Origin: Bacillota bacterium | Lineage (GTDB): Bacteria > Bacillota > Sulfobacillia > Symbiobacteriales > ZC4RG38 | Direction: 5' to 3' | DNA: 40,931 nt | NCBI GenBank assembly: GCA_021890795.1 | Contig: JAKKUO010000017.1 | Location: 1-40,931 of the forward strand | Shown: in pieces, positions 7,835 to 17,100 of the stretch | Layout: every line of letters starts with the position of its first letter | Numbering within the stretch: position 1 is the first letter of the stretch | The notes under the pieces: model-generated | The model's database searches: none | Told to the model about the DNA's origin: nothing | Seen by the model: only the letters and a program-made list of their open reading frames with translations | Program-made: the position numbers and the translations under genes

Positions 7835-8164
7835 TCACACGAATCCGCCACTCTCCTCCGGCGAATGAGGGGTCTCGCTTTCCTCCTCCCGGCGAGGCAC
7901 CCGAATGAGACACAGTCCTTCAAACTCCTCCACCACCCGGCTGGTCTCCCCCCAGGTGCGGATCACAAATCCCTGCTCGTTGGCCGCGGTGTGGATCAGG
8001 ATGGAACCGCCGTCCCGCAGCCCCTGGCAGACCTTGTCCCACAGCCGGTCCCGCACGGCAGCGGACACGGTGCCTACGAAGACCCCTGTCCTGGGTTCGA
8101 GCATCCAGCGGGTGAGCTCCCCCCGAAGACTGGCCGGAACCCGTTCAAGCACCAGGACCACCAT
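7835..8164 (-). CDS. cas2e: CRISPR adaptation protein Cas2e
   Basis: Cas2 forms the central dimer of the Cas1-Cas2 integrase that inserts new spacers. The 109-aa product matches the type I-E Cas2 family (E. coli YgbF-like): an N-terminal M-V-V-L-V-L-E-R-V-P-x-x-L-R-G strand and helix, a central G-V-F-V-G-T-V-S-A-A-V-R-D-R-L-W segment, and G-S-I-L-I-H-T-A-A-N-E-Q-G-F. I set the start at the ATG at 8164, where the family begins; the open frame runs further up but only inside cas1. It overlaps cas1 by 20 nt. A 229-nt intergenic region separates it from cas3, so the adaptation and interference genes probably have separate promoters. Confidence 0.93.
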   Translation of the reverse strand: MVVLVLERVPASLRGELTRWMLEPRTGVFVGTVSAAVRDRLWDKVCQGLRDGGSILIHTAANEQGFVIRTWGETSRVVEEFEGLCLIRVPRREEESETPHSPEESGGFV

Positions 8165-9101
8165 GGCTGGTGTCCCCCTCCTGGCCAAAGTTGCGGCCGC
8201 CCCACACCGGGCCGGTTTCCGGATCCCACAGCCCGCCCGGCAGGGCGTCGTCGATGTCGTAGTCGCCGGGCTCCTCCTCCTGGGGGGTGCCCAGAATCCG
8301 CTGGATGTCCGGAATGATCCGGGCCAGGAGCCGGGTCTCGGCAAAGATGTCCCGGCAGGCGCGCCGAACCCGGGTCTCCAGATCCTCCGTACCCTTGGCC
8401 GTCTCCCGGAAGGCCACCGGGATGGTGATCTCGGTCTTGTACAGGTCCGCCACGTCGTAGACGAAGGAAAGCATTTTGCCGGTGTGGATGAAGCCAAGCG
8501 CCGGTGAGTACCCGGCGGAGACAATCGCTGCGTGGCAGATCCCGTAGAGGCAGCTGTTGGCCGCGGAGAGGGCCCGGTTTACCGGGTCGGACTTCTTCCA
8601 CGATTTCCGGTTGTACGAGCGGCCTTGCCACGGAATCCCGGTCTCCTTGCTGGCCCTGGCATAGGCCTCTCGTACCCGGGCGCCCTCCAGTCCCCGGAGT
8701 TGCCGGAGCGTCAAAGTAGGAGACAGCGGTTCCCGGAACCGGACCTCGTACATCCGCCGGACCACCTGCATGTGCAGGACCGGATCCGCCCACAGCCGCG
8801 CCTGGTGAAGCAGGTTGGCGGCGCTCCGGGTCTCGCCCAGTCCCTGCGCGTAGAACCGGACGCCTTGCTCCCCACACCAGATGGCCAGGCAACCGTTCTC
8901 CGCCAGAGCGGCGACCGCGGCATGGGTGATGGTCGTGCCGGGCCCCAGCAGGAGGACCATCAGGCTGGCACAGGGGACAGGAACACTGCCCCGGGCGTCG
9001 TGGAGGACAATGGCGTTATCCTGCCGGTCGATCCGGCAGTGTTCCACATACAGGTAACTCCAGCTGTCCCGGACCTTAGGAAGGATGTGCAGGTCCTTCA
9101 T
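8145..9101 (-). CDS. cas1e: CRISPR integrase Cas1e
   Basis: Cas1 catalyses integration of prespacers at the leader-proximal repeat. The 318-aa product has the type I-E sequence pattern, including S-D-P-V-N-R-A-L-S-A-A-N, G-F-I-H-T-G-K and Y-D-V-A-D-L-Y-K. The metal-binding triad is intact: Glu139 (in L-E-G), His206 and Asp219. The C-terminus ends in an acidic and glycine-rich tail that overlaps cas2 by 20 nt. The ATG at 9101 lies inside the end of the exonuclease reading frame (26-nt overlap), which ties the three genes into one unit. Unlike the E. coli order, cas1-cas2 lie upstream of cas3 and next to the array trailer. Confidence 0.95.
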   Translation of the reverse strand: MKDLHILPKVRDSWSYLYVEHCRIDRQDNAIVLHDARGSVPVPCASLMVLLLGPGTTITHAAVAALAENGCLAIWCGEQGVRFYAQGLGETRSAANLLHQARLWADPVLHMQVVRRMYEVRFREPLSPTLTLRQLRGLEGARVREAYARASKETGIPWQGRSYNRKSWKKSDPVNRALSAANSCLYGICHAAIVSAGYSPALGFIHTGKMLSFVYDVADLYKTEITIPVAFRETAKGTEDLETRVRRACRDIFAETRLLARIIPDIQRILGTPQEEEPGDYDIDDALPGGLWDPETGPVWGGRNFGQEGDTSHGGPGA

Positions 9102-9775
9102 CGCCCGAGCCTCCCGTCCCAGTGCTCCCCTGCGGGCCGGTTGCGCCCACTCGCTGGCGGGCTGTCAGTGCCGGCCGCTCCCTTGATATGTGTCCCAACT
9201 CTGTCGCCAGGGCCGGCAACCCTACCAGGTCCTGAGCGTTGTGCGCCAAGATCCACTCCCGGTCCGCCGGATCCCGGCTCCGGAGCCATCGCCGGTAGAC
9301 CCCGGGCACGGCGCCGCCACGACTCGGCTTCTCGAGGGGGATGCCCACGCAACCCAGTACCGTCTGCAAGCGGCAGTCGGGCAAGGGCCCAAGCCCGGCG
9401 AGGTGCCGGCGCACCTCCGGCAAGAGATCCACGTGCGGAAGTGAAGACCACATCAAACCCGTGGCGAGCAGCCCGGATCCGCAGGAAGGGCAGGTCAAAC
9501 TGCGCTCCGTTGAAGGTGACAACCCCGCTGAAGCGGCGCACCCGGGCCGCCACGGACCGGAGGAGCTGCCCCTCTTCCGCCGGGCTTTCGGCAAACCACT
9601 GCTCCAGCGCTCCACCCCTCGGGCCTGCGTAGAGAAGCCCCACTGCGATCACCCGAGCCCGGAACGGATCGAGACCGGTGGTCTCGATATCCAGGTAGAC
9701 CGGGGATGGGCCAACTACCGCGGAACACCAGGCTGGGAGCGAGAGCGGGTCGACACTGCGGACCACCTGGTACAC
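9076..9775 (-). pseudogene. YprB-like DEDD 3'-5' exonuclease next to cas1, with +1 frameshift
   Basis: This is an RNase H-fold exonuclease read in two frames. The first part (9775 to about 9440) has the motif D-I-E-T-T-G and F-N-G-A-Q-F-D-L-P-F-L. The second part (about 9440 to 9076) continues the family pattern with H-V-D-L-L-P-E-V, a P-G-V-Y-R-R-W-L segment and the last catalytic motif H-N-A-Q-D-L-V-G-L. Skipping one base near 9438-9445 joins them into about 232 aa with all four acidic positions. The start is a GTG at 9775, 7 nt after GGAGG. The end overlaps cas1 by 26 nt. DnaQ-type exonucleases trim prespacers in some I-E systems, and Cas2-DnaQ fusions are known, so a role in adaptation is plausible. 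The shift could be a sequencing error, real decay or recoding. Confidence 0.7.
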
Positions 9776-9857
9776 GGCGCTGCCTCCAGACAAGTCCGAT
9801 GTACCCTCATCGTAAGTCACTTGAAGGTACAAATACTGACGCGCGCCTGTGTTCGGT

Positions 9858-10868
9858 TCACCGGATTGCCCGAGGGGTGGGAGAAGTAGCGGCCGAACTG
9901 CTGTAAACCGCAGCCATTCTGCGAATCTCTTCAACCACCATCTCCCGCAGGGCCGCCGGCGCCAGCACCTCGGCACTGCTGCCGAACTGAAGTAGCCACC
10001 GGGCCACCTCGGCGAGTCCCGCAACCTTCAGCTTGAGCACAAGGGATCCTTCCGGACCCTCCTGCAGTTCCTGGCTCGGGTGCCAGCGGCGCTCCCGGAT
10101 GTACCGGGCGGCCGGCGGCCGGAACCGGATCTGCACCTCCACCGGGTCACCTCCGTGGAGTTCCCAGGCGGTCTCCAGGAACTTCCGAGCGGAGAAGCGG
10201 GGCTGTACAGTGAACCGGCGACCGGTCAGGCGCAGGTCCCGCATCCGGTCCACGGCGAAGACAAGGATCCGCCGCCGCCAGTGGCAGCGGCCGATGACAT
10301 ACCACGCACCGCCCCGGTAGTGCAGATGGTACGGGTCGATGTACCGATGCCGCCAGGCATCCCGGTAAGCCGAGTAATAGTGGACCGCCACGGTCTGCCG
10401 GGAGACGAGGGCTTCCTGGAGGATTTCCAGGGCGGCTGTGACGTGCGCCTCGTCCCCCCGGATGGCTGGGAGGCCGAAACTCAGGTCCCCCTGGCCCTGG
10501 GGATCCACGGTGACAGCCTCCGGCATGGAGGCTACCAGGCGGTCAATAAACCCTCGCACCAGCCCTTCAAATGCGGACCCCGCCACGAGCCGCAGGAGGT
10601 GCGCCGCTGTCTGTAGGGCAGCCACCTCCATGGGGCTCACGGGCGGGGCCGGAAGTACGAAATCGGTGCGGGTGTAGTAGTAGCCACGCCTGCGGGGGTC
10701 GTAGGCCAGGGGAGCGCCTAACTGGTCCCGAAGCAGTTCCAGATCCCGTTGAACCGTCCTGACGCTCACTTCTAGCTCCTGGGCCAGGGTCCGGGCATTT
10801 GGAAAACGGCCGCTGCGGATGCGGGCAGCATCGATGAGTTGCAACCGCGCCATGAGCGGCCGGTTCAT
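9858..10868 (-). CDS. HTH-WYL domain transcriptional regulator
   Basis: The 336-aa product has a DeoR-type winged HTH at residues 1-60 (A-R-T-L-A-Q-E-L-E-V-S-V-R-T-V-Q-R-D-L recognition region). A WYL domain follows at about 140-215 (I-D-P-Y-H-L-H-Y-R-G-G-A-W-Y-V-I-G-R), then a WCX-type C-terminal domain. WYL domains sense nucleic-acid or nucleotide ligands and often control phage-defence loci, including CRISPR-Cas. The ATG at 10868 sits 7 nt behind AGGAGGGGG and gives the expected family N-terminus; an ATG-less extension to 10895 is less likely. It is the first gene after the array trailer and lies 82 nt ahead of the exonuclease start, on the same strand as the cas genes. Control of the cas operon or of itself is inferred. 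Confidence 0.9.
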   Translation of the reverse strand: MNRPLMARLQLIDAARIRSGRFPNARTLAQELEVSVRTVQRDLELLRDQLGAPLAYDPRRRGYYYTRTDFVLPAPPVSPMEVAALQTAAHLLRLVAGSAFEGLVRGFIDRLVASMPEAVTVDPQGQGDLSFGLPAIRGDEAHVTAALEILQEALVSRQTVAVHYYSAYRDAWRHRYIDPYHLHYRGGAWYVIGRCHWRRRILVFAVDRMRDLRLTGRRFTVQPRFSARKFLETAWELHGGDPVEVQIRFRPPAARYIRERRWHPSQELQEGPEGSLVLKLKVAGLAEVARWLLQFGSSAEVLAPAALREMVVEEIRRMAAVYSSSAATSPTPRAIR

Positions 10869-10927
10869 ACCCACACCCCCTCCTGACGTGCTCAACAGGC
10901 AATACGGTGATGTTGTTTTGTTCTAGA

Positions 10928-10939
10928 AGAAGTACTTCT
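10928..10939. promoter_or_regulatory. 12-bp palindrome upstream of the WYL regulator
   Basis: AGAAGTACTTCT is a perfect palindrome 60 bp upstream of the WYL gene start, in the only AT-richer stretch between the array and the gene. Possible -35-like TTGCTT sequences lie just upstream on the minus strand. It is a candidate operator for autoregulation. Apart from this, 10869-11099 holds only the direct repeat CCCTAGC (about 11009 and 11017) and no gene. Confidence 0.35.
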
Positions 10940-11099
10940 CTGCGAAAGCAAGCAACTCCTCTCCGTTACTTTGACTGCGGGAAGACTCTCGAGTGGGCAA
11001 CTGGAACCCCCTAGCCATCCCTAGCTCGAGATTCGCCCCCCAGTACGCAGGAACGGCAACTGCCTTGATGAGGAGCTTGGCGGTGCTGTATGGCCCTCA

Positions 11100-13082
11100 C
11101 TCCCACCCACACAGGGGTGGGGACGACAGGTAGAATCCGACGCCGGCCGCCTCCGTCGACGGTTCACCCCCCACAAGCGTGGGGACGACCGTGACGTTCA
11201 GCTTGTTCGCCACGCCGGGGTCAGTTCACCCCCACACGCGTGGGGACGACGTTGGGCTACTGATCCGCAGTACGTGTCTAAGCGGTTCACCCCCACACGC
11301 GTGGGGACGACTGAATGGCCCGGGCCACGACCCGCACCGGCCATGGTTCACCCCCACACGCGTGGAGACGACGGCCCGGTACGACGCCTACAGAGCCAGC
11401 GGCGCGGTTCACCCCCACACGCGTGGGGACGACCGGGCCAGCTCCTCCCCAGGCATGGGGAACACCGGTTCACCCCCACACGCGTGGGGACGACAGCCAG
11501 GGATGCGGCGGGACGTGGCCCAACTCCGGTTCACCCGCACACACGTGGGGACGACTGCGGTGTCACTTAACAACGGGGAGGCGGCAACGGTTCACCCCCA
11601 CACGCGTGGGGACGACCTCCGGGATAACTGGGATACGGTCGGCCCGGTCGGTTCACCCCCACACGCGTGGGGACGACGGATTCTGCTCCTCCACGAGGAG
11701 GAGCGTTCCCGGTTCACCCCCACACGCGTGGGGACGACTGCAGGTCACGCCGAACATCCGCACGGCTATGCGGTTCACCCCCACACGCGTGGGGACGACG
11801 AGCCTCTTGATGAGAGGCGGCAGGCCATTAACGGTTCACCCCCACACGCGTGGGGACGACGGCACGACATCCACGGTTACGGCGAGGACCTGCGGTTCAC
11901 CCCCACACGCGTGGGGACGACTACAACACCCCCGGCCGTCCGCCGGAGGCAAACGGTTCACCCCCACACGCGTGGGGGCGACGCAAGCCGCCGCATCACG
12001 TTCTCCTCGGTGAGCGGTTCACCCCCACACGCGTGGGGACGACATCAGGGCGTCCCTGGTCCGCACCCGCCGGATCGGTTCACCCCCACACGCGTGGGGA
12101 CGACTCGTAATCAGTCCGGCTGACTGCTGGCGCTGCCGGTTCACCCCCACACGCGTGGGGACGACGGGCTGGCCGCGACCGAGTTTGCTGGGCGCTTCGG
12201 TTCACCCCCACACGCGTGGGGACGACCGGTCGATGGTGTCGGCGCTGGCCTGAAGCCACGGTTCACCCCCACACGCGTGGGGACGACCGGAGTTCCGCCA
12301 GGAGCTCCTCGGTGGTGTACGGTTCACCCCCACACGCGTGGGGACGACGCCTCGAGCGGCAGCAGTCGCTGCTCCCCGGCCGGTTCACCCCCACACGCGT
12401 GGGGACGACCGGAACGGCACGTCTGAACGCCGGATGGCCTCCGGTTCACCCCCACACGCGTGGGGACGATGGCGTCTGGGATTACCGGCCGCTGCTTGAG
12501 TCCGGTTCACCCCCACACGCGTGGGGACGACTATGGCAGCAAACTCATCGTCGCCAATCGGTACGGTTCACCCCCACACGCGTGGGGACGACGATCTGGG
12601 CGATGAACGCATCGTACTCCGCCTTCGGTTCACCCCCACACGCGTGGGGACGACTTAATAATCGGCCGGGCGAAGGCGGCCCCAAGCGGTTCACCCCCAC
12701 ACGCGTGGGGACGACCCGCCCCCGACCCCCAAGCAATCGGGGCAGGTCGGTTCACCCCCACACGCGTGGGGACGACTTCCCCGGCGTCAATCACGCCGGG
12801 GAGCTTCTCCGGTTCACCCCCACACGCGTGGGGACGACTTCCACGTCTCCAGGAGACCGGCCGCCTCGGCCGGTTCACCCCCACACGCGTGGGGACGACC
12901 CCGTGTGCTTGTGGCCGGTGCTCTTGTCGAACGGTTCACCCCCACACGCGTGGGGACGACCAGGTCCAGGACCCACTCCCGGCGCCGGCGGCCGGTTCAC
13001 CCCCACACGCGTGGGGACGACGTGTCCAGTCGAGTGGCACCCTGCCGCCTCCCCGGTTCACCCCCACACGCGTGGGGACGAC
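11100..13082 (-). CRISPR. Type I-E CRISPR array, 33 repeats and 32 spacers
   Basis: The unit is a 28-nt repeat (plus strand GGTTCACCCCCACAC then GCGTGGGGACGAC) and mostly 33-nt spacers; the spacers before 12627 and 12811 are 34 nt. The base before the plus-strand repeat is C for 31 of 32 spacers. The functional repeat is therefore best read as 29 nt ending in G in the crRNA sense, with 32-nt spacers and a PAM ending in G, as in E. coli. The hairpin CCCCAC-GCGT-GTGGGG leaves an 8-nt 5' handle GTGAACCG. Degenerate copies sit at the low-coordinate end (11100-11127 matches 21/28; 11161 has an extra C). So the trailer is there and the leader is at 13083, giving minus-strand transcription. Variants occur at 11345, 11528, 11955 and 12443. 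Confidence 0.98.
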
Positions 13083-13166
13083 ACTTCCCAAACCGGCTCT
13101 GCATCGGCATCCATCAGCCAAAACCCCAGTTCAAGTGTCAAAACGGGCGATATCACATGCATGTGA
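13083..13166 (-). promoter_or_regulatory. CRISPR leader with candidate promoter
   Basis: This sequence directly upstream of the first repeat is the likely leader. A perfect -35 TTGACA lies at 13141-13136 (minus strand). Seventeen nt on there is a weak -10 (GCTGAT, 13118-13113), which would start transcription about 24 nt before the array. A perfect 12-bp palindrome CACATGCATGTG (13155-13166) lies just upstream of the -35. This is a natural position for a factor that controls array transcription or bends the leader during spacer integration. The protein that binds it is unknown. Confidence 0.5.
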
Positions 13167-13962
13167 AAGAAAGAAAGCGATAGTTACTGATAACAGCCGC
13201 TGACGACACTGACAATACACAAGGGGTGTACCTCTTGACCCACCAGACCACCCAGCGGCACAACTGGCCTCCAGTCCAAGCAGCCTTTGGGCAAGCCACT
13301 CGGGCAAGAGCGTCAAGCTCTACCTCCGGCCACTCCCCGGCACCCATTACACGTGTACCGGCACCAGTCAGCACACCGTCGCGGCCAGACTCCGCTAGTG
13401 GCCAAGGAGCCAATACCCATCGGCCCAGTGCGCCAACGCCCATCCGCCCAGTGCGAGTTCCACCCCCCATACGCTTGATTTCACTACGGTACATTCAGTT
13501 CCTTCCTCTGTCCAGTGCCCCCGGGAACACTGGCCTGGCCGGCGTCCAGGCGGTGCTTCCGCCGGCCCCAGCTCCACACCCGTCGTCCCAGGTGTCCTCG
13601 TCCCCCGCCTCCCCGCCACCGCCCCCGGTATAGGTGCAGGTCCCCCTCCTCCGGCCGGTGGGGCGCGCGCTGCCGGGGTCCGGGCCCCGGTCCCGTGGGT
13701 TCCCCGGCGGTCACCTCCCCCGAAACAGGTCCCGGCCCCGGTGCGGCGTCCCGGGCCTTCCCCGCCCCCGGCGGCACCCTCTTCCCGGGCCACTCCGGGG
13801 TGGGGGGCTCCGGGGCCACCTCACTCAGCAGCCCTTGGGCGAGCCACTTCCCGACCATCCAGGGGTCCAGGACCAGGGCCCGTCAGGCCCGTTCCCCGGC
13901 GCCCCGGCGTACTTCCTACCAGTCGTCCTTTCTATTTAAACTTATCTTCCCAGATTGGATAC
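13167..13962. other. Region without a recognisable gene
   Basis: About 800 bp between the leader and the protease promoter holds only proline/glycine-rich open frames on both strands, typical of non-coding GC-rich DNA. On the minus strand two short segments resemble each other: E-W-L-A-Q-R-L-L-G-L-E near 13270-13300 and K-W-L-A-Q-G-L-L-S-E-V near 13820-13850. They may be remnants of one decayed or duplicated coding sequence. An imperfect 23-nt tandem repeat containing CGCCCAGTGCG lies at about 13426-13470. An AT-richer stretch starts at about 13930. Confidence 0.4.
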
Positions 13963-13990
13963 TTGCAGCCAATACGTGATTCTGTATAAT
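13963..13990 (+). promoter_or_regulatory. Sigma-A-type promoter for the S8 protease
   Basis: TTGCAG (13963-13968) and a perfect TATAAT (13985-13990) are 16 nt apart. This is one of the best matches in the window and it sits in a short AT-rich island. Transcription would start near 13997 and leave a leader of about 120 nt before the protease start. That leader contains a 7-bp hairpin (14016-14032) and a G-rich, possibly structured second half. I could not assign it to a riboswitch class. Confidence 0.6.
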
Positions 13991-14118
13991 GATGGATAGA
14001 CTTTACCGACAAAACAGTTCTCTTGGAGAATTCATCGCCGACAACTTTGCCTCGACTCACCTGAACAGGGGACAAGCCACCGGTCGGGTAGCCCACAAGC
14101 GACAGAGGGGGGATCTTT

Positions 14119-17100
14119 TTGCGATTCAGGTTTCGGTGCCACTGGATCGTCGCGGCCGCACTGGTCCTCGGCGCCGCCCTGCCGCCAGGGGCTGCGGCGG
14201 CGGAAGCCAGGGCAGGTGGTCGGCTGGAGCCGGTCCCCGTCTCCGGACCGGTGGAAGCCAGCGTCGCCCCGCCGTCCCTCAGCCAGCACCGGGTGGAGGT
14301 TCTGGTCAAACTGCGCCACGAGCCCCTGGCCCGGGTCTACGCCCGCTCCCTGCGCCAGGGCCGGGCCCTCTCGGCACTGGAGCAGAAAGAGCACCGGGCC
14401 AGGCTGGAACAGGTCCAGAACCAGGTCCTCGGCCAGGTGGCGGCCCTGGGCGGCAAGGAGGTTTTTCGGTTCAAGAACGCCCTGAACGCCGTCCAGGTGC
14501 AGGTGCCGGCGGCCGCCCTGCCCAAGCTGGCGGAGCACCCGGAGGTAGCCGGCATCTACCCGGCCCGGCCGGTCACCTTGAATAACGAGACCAGCGTCCC
14601 CTTCATCGGGGCGGACAAGGTCTGGGACCTCGTGGACCAGGACGGGGTCCCGGTCACGGGCGAAGGCATCCGGGTCGCGGTCATCGACACCGGCATCGAC
14701 TATTACCACGCGGCCCTTGGGGGGTCCGGAAACCCTGACGACTACCGGAACGACAACCCCGACATGGTGGAGCCCGGCACCTTCCCCACGGCCAAGGTGG
14801 TGGGGGGTTACGACCTGGTCGGCGACGACTACGACGCCGGCTCGGACGACCCCGACCGGCGGATTCCCCGGCCCGACCCGGACCCCCTGGACGTCCACGG
14901 CCACGGCACCCACGTCGCGGCCACCATCGGCGGCGTCGGAGTGCCCGGTAAGATTGGGCCGGGCGTGGCCCCTGGGGTGCTCCTTTACGCTTACAAGGTC
15001 TTCGGCCGGGAAGGCAGCACCACCATGACCACCGCCGCGATCGAGATGGCCATGGACCCCAACGGCGACGGCGACCTGAGTGACCACGTGGACGTCATCA
15101 ACATGTCCCTGGGCTCCCCCTTCGGCGAGGAGATCGAGGCGGAGGTCGCCCAGGCGGCGACCGAACTCGGGATCATCGTGGTCGCCTCCGCAGGGAACAG
15201 CGGCAACGTGCCTTACATCACCGGCTCCCCCGCGGTGGCGCCGGGGGCCATCAGCGTGGCGGCGGCGGTGGACGACGGCATCGTCCGGGGCGCCATCAAG
15301 GCGACATACCCGGATGGGAACGAGACCCTCTTCGAAGCCGTCGAAGCGACCTTCACGCCGCCCCTGGCGGAGACGGGGGATGTGACCGGAACCCTGGTCG
15401 ACACCGGCGGCGCGGGCTGCGCACCGGAGGACTTCCAGAGCGATCCGGCCGGAGCCATCGCCCTGATTGACCGGGGCGTCTGCCCCTTCGTGGACAAGGT
15501 CCGTAACGCCCAGCAGAAGGGCGCCCTGGCGGTGGTGGTGGTCAACAACGTCGACGGCGATCCCATCACCATGGGCGGGGATCCGGACGGCTTCGAGATT
15601 CCGGCCGTCATGATCGCAAAGGCCTCGGGGCAGACCCTCCGGGAGGCCATCGCCGGCGGCCAGACGGTCCAGGTCACCCTTTCCGCCGCGTTCTCCATCC
15701 GCCGGCCCGACCTCGCCGACACCCTGGCGGACTTCACCTCCCGGGGTCCGGGCGGGGCCCGGAGCAGCTTCAAGCCGGACCTGGCGGCCCCCGGGTTTGA
15801 GATCCGGTCCGCTGCGGTCGGAAAGGGCACCGAGGGGGTGCTGATGAGCGGGACCTCCATGGCCGCTCCCCACGTGGCCGGCGCCGCGGCCCTCCTGCGG
15901 CAGCTCCATCCCGACTGGTCAGTGGAAGAGATCAAGGCGGTGCTGCAGAACACCGCCACGCCTGCGAGGGACCGGAGCGGCAGCCCGTACCCCCTCACCC
16001 TGCAGGGCACCGGCCGCATCCAGGTGGACAAGGCCGCCAGGGCGACGGTGCTGGCCCTGCCCGGCGGCGTCTCCTTCGGCTACGTTCCCGTTCCAGGCCC
16101 CACCAGCATCACCCGCACCGTGACCGTCCGGAACAAGAGCGACACGGCCCGGACCTTTGCCCTGGAGGTCGCCTTCAACGGTAACGCCCACGGCGTCCGG
16201 GCGCAGCTCTCCCGGACCAGGGTGACCGTCCCCGCAAATGGCGAAACCACTGTTGACCTCACCCTCACCTTTGACCCCACCCAACTGCCCAACCAGTGGA
16301 ACCAGCCCTTCGTGGAGGTGGGCGGCTGGATCCGCCTCACCGAGCGGGGCGGCGAGGGCGAAGACCTGGTGGTGGGCTTCACCGCCTTCCCCGAGGCGGC
16401 GGCGCAGGTGGAGGGTGCTGTCCGTTCCATCTCGGACCCTGACGAGGGCCCGGCTCAGGTGGAGCTGACGAACACCTCGCCCGTCGCCGGGTACGCCCTG
16501 CCCTTCCACTTCGTCACCGCCGACGAGGCCGACCCGGATCTGCGGGGATACGAGGCGGTGGACATCCGGTATGTGGGCGTCCGGGCGAGCCGGGACCCGG
16601 GGTCTGGCGAGGACCTGGTGGAGTTCGCGGTGGTCACCGAGGCCCCCTGGACCGCGGACGAAACCGTGGGCAAGGAGGTCCACCTGGACATCGACCTGGA
16701 CGGCGCTCCGGATTACGCCCTCTTCACCTACAACCTCCGGCACCTGGGCGGTGCGAATGCACCGGCGACCTTCGTCTACGACTTTGCCACCGGTGACGCC
16801 ACGGCTTACTACTACACCCCCCGCCCCACCTGGTACAACGCGCGGGTCACCGTCCTGACCGCCCCGATGGACGCCGTCGGGCTCCGCCCCGGCCAGCCCT
16901 TCCGGGCCACGGCCCTCACCATCCACGAGGGCGGGGTGGCTGCAGACACCGCACCCCCCGTCGAGGTGAATGCCTCTGTGACCCGGACGCCTTTGCCGGA
17001 CCTTGAGGTCGCGCCGGATGAGCCGCAACTCCTGGAGTGGAATGGCACCACCGACCCCCTGCTGCTGGTCTACCTGGAGAACCGACCGGAAGACCAACAC

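Noticed and set aside
11179-13203. Long open frames through the CRISPR array encoding repeated H-P-H-T-R-G-D-D and P-P-H-A-W-G-R peptides
   Set aside because: They are translations of the 61-nt repeat-spacer unit, a frequent annotation artefact, and lack conserved sequence between repeats.
13484-13858. Minus-strand 124-codon frame beginning M-V-G-K-W-L-A-Q as a gene
   Set aside because: After about 25 residues it becomes Gly/Pro/Arg low complexity, with no ribosome site or family; kept only as a possible remnant.
13991-14118. Assignment of the protease leader to a known riboswitch (c-di-GMP, NiCo and others considered)
   Set aside because: Single short motifs looked similar, but the full conserved core and pairing of any class could not be shown.
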